Source: Elusimicrobia bacterium GWA2_62_23 (GTDB lineage: Bacteria > Elusimicrobiota > Elusimicrobia > Elusimicrobiales > UBA9959). Taken from it: a stretch of DNA of 38,588 bases. The translations under genes were made by a program, and so were the position numbers. The DNA lies in contig MGTV01000012.1 in assembly GCA_001799635.1 (NCBI GenBank), positions 202-38,789 of the forward strand, written 5' to 3'. The first letter of the stretch is position 1. Each line of letters begins with the position of its first letter. Below the pieces are notes generated by a model. It saw only the letters and a list, made by a program, of their open reading frames with translations, searched no databases and had not been told where the DNA came from. Of the stretch, positions 38,505 to 38,588 are shown in pieces.

Positions 38505-38588
38505 TGCGCGCGGGGAATAAATTCTGCGGAGTACGGACGCCGAAGGCGGACGGGAGCGGCCTTGCCAAGGCCCACGTTTATTGGGCCG
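38505..38588 (-). repeat. 84-bp inverted repeat, right arm, at the window edge
   Basis: The last 84 bases are the exact reverse complement of 35092-35175. The repeat is still matching at the final base, so its outer boundary lies beyond the window. Confidence 0.92.

Overview
This is a GC-rich bacterial chromosome segment, roughly two-thirds G+C by eye, that becomes clearly AT-richer after about position 35,535. Lipobox-type lipoproteins, an AsmA-type protein and several signal peptides point to a diderm. An Elusimicrobiota-like genome is my best guess, from general style only: dense overlapping genes, frequent ATA Ile codons, a Memo-AMMECR1 fusion and GGGGACG-ended RAYT/REP repeats. No rRNA or other phylogenetic marker is present, so this is weak.

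Layout. (1) 1-1778: a large serine recombinase gene whose 3' end runs into the 3' end of an antisense tRNA-His. Its last codons are repeated, inverted, at the left edge. (2) 1818-4250: a Memo-AMMECR1 fusion, a small secreted protein, and a two-gene operon of tiny proteins behind a consensus sigma70-type promoter. (3) 4382-6924: folP followed by a folK-folC fusion. (4) 6957-10623: tRNA-Arg, a lipoprotein, a Cas4/AddB-like PD-(D/E)XK Fe-S nuclease and an FGGY (glycerol-type) kinase. (5) 10625-10748: a REP/MITE-like repeat with an internal bidirectional terminator. (6) 16448 down to 10730, minus strand: asmA-like, lipoprotein, cutA, DUF4321, maf, queD and trxB in tightly packed order. (7) 16493-22005: PfkB sugar kinase, ADP-forming acetyl-CoA synthetase, a complete RAYT element with 26-bp terminal inverted repeats, and an iron-type alcohol dehydrogenase. 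(8) 22086-27910: an unknown secreted protein, phosphoesterase, glycosyltransferase, mgtE and tsaC. (9) 34722 down to 27981: a three-gene phosphorelay with no DNA-binding output. (10) 34723-35667: a 945-bp non-coding stretch dense in hairpins. (11) 35683-38369: an AT-richer island with an unknown secreted helical-repeat protein, a small membrane protein and a Fic AMPylase, bracketed by an 84-bp perfect inverted repeat that reaches the window end.

How the genes fit together. The folate genes and a queD with a CExxHGH motif suggest a pterin branch-point enzyme that may serve both queuosine and folate. The acetyl-CoA synthetase and alcohol dehydrogenase suggest fermentative acetate/ATP and alcohol formation. 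Several genes have a TATAAT-like hexamer exactly 6 nt before the ATG, suggesting leaderless transcripts.

Most novel-looking parts: the recombinase/inverted-tail arrangement, the RAYT/MITE family embedded in gene ends, and the hairpin-rich region plus flanked island. Both window ends lie inside inverted copies of internal sequence, so the window may be a complete contig broken at repeats. That limits what can be said about the outer boundaries.
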